Assembly: GCA_030824495.1 (NCBI GenBank)
Contig: JAVBXP010000055.1
Span: forward strand, 1-49,885
Direction: 5' to 3'
Length of the DNA: 49,885 nt
Source of the DNA: a bacterium
GTDB lineage: Bacteria; Pseudomonadota; Alphaproteobacteria; Caulobacterales; Caulobacteraceae
In this document: positions 48,794 through 49,885 of the stretch, in pieces
Numbering within the stretch: the stretch's first letter is position 1
Layout of the letters: every line of letters starts with the position of its first letter
Translations under genes and position numbers: made by a program
The notes under the pieces: generated by a model
Seen by the model: the letters and a program-made list of their open reading frames with translations, nothing else
Databases searched by the model: none
What the model was told of the DNA's origin: nothing

Positions 48794-49885
48794 ATGACCG
48801 CCGCCGACGACATGTTCACGGCGGCGCTCGACAGGGCGGGGCCGGACCTCGCCAAATTCTTCACCGTCTCGCGCGACCTCCTCTGCATCCGGGATCGGGA
48901 GTTCCGCTTCGTCCGCGTGAACCAGGCCTGGGAAGTGGCTCTTGGCTATCGCGTCGAGGACCTGGAAGGCCAGAAGATGGCCGCCTTCATCCACCCCGAG
49001 GATATGGCCGCCAGTCTTGAGCACATGCAGCGGCTGGAGATCGAGGACGAGGTCGTCGGCTTCATCAACCGCTACCGCCACCGCGACGGCTCCTATCGCC
49101 AGTTCGAATGGCGCGCCCGGCGCAGCGGTGATCACGTCTATGGCGTCGCCCGCGACGTCACCGAGCGGCTGGAACTGCAGGCCCAGATGGCCGCCGCCCA
49201 CGCCGCCGCCGAGGCCGCCAACCGCGCCAAGAGCGACTTCCTGGCCAATATGAGTCACGAGATCCGCACCCCGCTCAACGGCGTGATCGGCATCGCCAGC
49301 GCCCTGGCGCGCACCGACCTGACGCCTGAGCAGCGCGACATGCTGGGCATGATCCTCAGCTCCGGCTCCACCCTGGAGCGGCTGGTCTCCGACGTGCTGG
49401 ACTTCTCCAAGATCGAGGCCGGCCGCTTGGAGATCGAGGCGCGCCCCTTCGACCTGCGCGCCGAGCTCGGCGACCTGTTGGAGGTGTTCCGCGGCCAGGC
49501 CCTGGCCAAGGGCCTGGACTTCCCCATCGCCTATGGCGACGCCGCCCAGGGCCAGTTCGTCGGCGACGCGGTGCGGCTGAAGCAGGTCGTCGGCAATCTG
49601 CTCTCCAACGCCGTGAAATTCACGGCCGAGGGCCAGGTCTCCATCTCCATCACCCTGGACGAGCCGCCCGCCGGCCCGGCGAGCCTGTTGCTGGAAGTCC
49701 GCGACACCGGCGTCGGCTTCCCGCCCGACTTCGCCGCGGCCCTGTTCCAGCGGTTCCGCCAGGCCGGATCGATCACGCGACGCTTCGGCGGCGCCGGCCT
49801 TGGCCTTTCGATCACCCGCGCCCTGGTCGAGATGATGGGCGGCGAGATCGAGGCCGCCTCCACCCTGGGCCAGGGCAGCGCCTTC
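48794..49885 (+). CDS. PAS-containing sensor histidine kinase, 3' end outside window
   Basis: The frame is open from ATG 48794 to the end of the window, 364 codons visible. A PAS domain (about 18-135: VSRDLLCIRDREFRFVRVNQ; then YGVARDVTERLEL) leads over a short coil into HisKA with NMSHEIRTPLNGVIG (His near 157) and HATPase with LLSNAVKFT, DTGVGF and GGAGLGLSI. It has no membrane segment. Kinases with this HisKA type often continue into a receiver domain, which would lie beyond the window. Signal and partner unknown. Confidence 0.92.
   Translation, partial: MTAADDMFTAALDRAGPDLAKFFTVSRDLLCIRDREFRFVRVNQAWEVALGYRVEDLEGQKMAAFIHPEDMAASLEHMQRLEIEDEVVGFINRYRHRDGSYRQFEWRARRSGDHVYGVARDVTERLELQAQMAAAHAAAEAANRAKSDFLANMSHEIRTPLNGVIGIASALARTDLTPEQRDMLGMILSSGSTLERLVSDVLDFSKIEAGRLEIEARPFDLRAELGDLLEVFRGQALAKGLDFPIAYGDAAQGQFVGDAVRLKQVVGNLLSNAVKFTAEGQVSISITLDEPPAGPASLLLEVRDTGVGFPPDFAAALFQRFRQAGSITRRFGGAGLGLSITRALVEMMGGEIEAASTLGQGSAF

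Overview
The window is high-GC, gene-dense DNA from an alphaproteobacterium, most likely Caulobacterales (Caulobacter/Phenylobacterium-like). I infer this from the UrcA-family pair, several PEPxxWA-type PEP-CTERM proteins, general-stress (EcfG/SigT-type) promoter motifs of the form GGAAC-N16/17-CGTT, a CtrA-like TTAA-N7-TTAA box and the overall gene content. I recognise no rRNA, tRNA, CRISPR array, transposase or phage gene. The assignment rests on recognition only; no search was run.

Layout. 0-8 kb: a cut-off hypothetical gene, DUF1993 and LysR genes, a secreted cyclophilin, an HtaA-type heme-binding candidate, DUF4180 and VOC genes, a histidine phosphatase and a GAF-PAS hybrid histidine kinase. 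8.4-11.4 kb: envelope and stress genes (alanine-rich lipoprotein, L,D-transpeptidase, PRC-barrel protein) and an infA-cspA cold-shock/translation group. 11.6-14.7 kb: a PEP-CTERM gene, two tandem urcA genes each with a CRP-like operator, a Crp/Fnr regulator and a spermidine-synthase-like methyltransferase. 14.8-18.4 kb: a LytS/LytTR-type two-component pair, then a YCII protein overlapping an ECF42-like sigma factor. 18.4-31 kb: further PEP-CTERM proteins, small VOC/DoxX/DUF1801 genes, a CheW-MCP pair, an SDR enzyme and small secreted proteins. 31-37.9 kb: a flippase, a Tat-signal CoA-transferase with an OprB-like porin, and a five-gene DUF899/ArsR/SRPBCC/GST operon behind a palindromic promoter. 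37.9-49.9 kb: two MFS transporters, glutaminase, DUF2200, MarC, a serralysin-like RTX protein without its zinc ligands, purB, a CAP-RTX protein, a PNPOx-like stress protein and a histidine kinase cut off by the window end.

How the parts work together. Three exact EcfG-type promoter matches sit just upstream of the PRC-barrel gene, a 52-codon small gene and the PNPOx-like gene, suggesting shared general-stress control. The Crp/Fnr protein next to the urcA pair keeps the Arg-Glu-Arg recognition residues of E. coli CRP, and both urcA promoters carry a near-consensus TGTGA-N6-TCACA palindrome, suggesting a local circuit. Surface and secreted proteins are prominent: four PEP-CTERM, two RTX, two apparent Tat substrates and many Sec substrates. 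The most unusual items are the apparently dead serralysin homologue, the CoA-transferase with an export signal, the Crp/urcA circuit, the HtaA-like protein without a signal peptide and an orphan PEP-CTERM tail fused in frame behind a stop codon.
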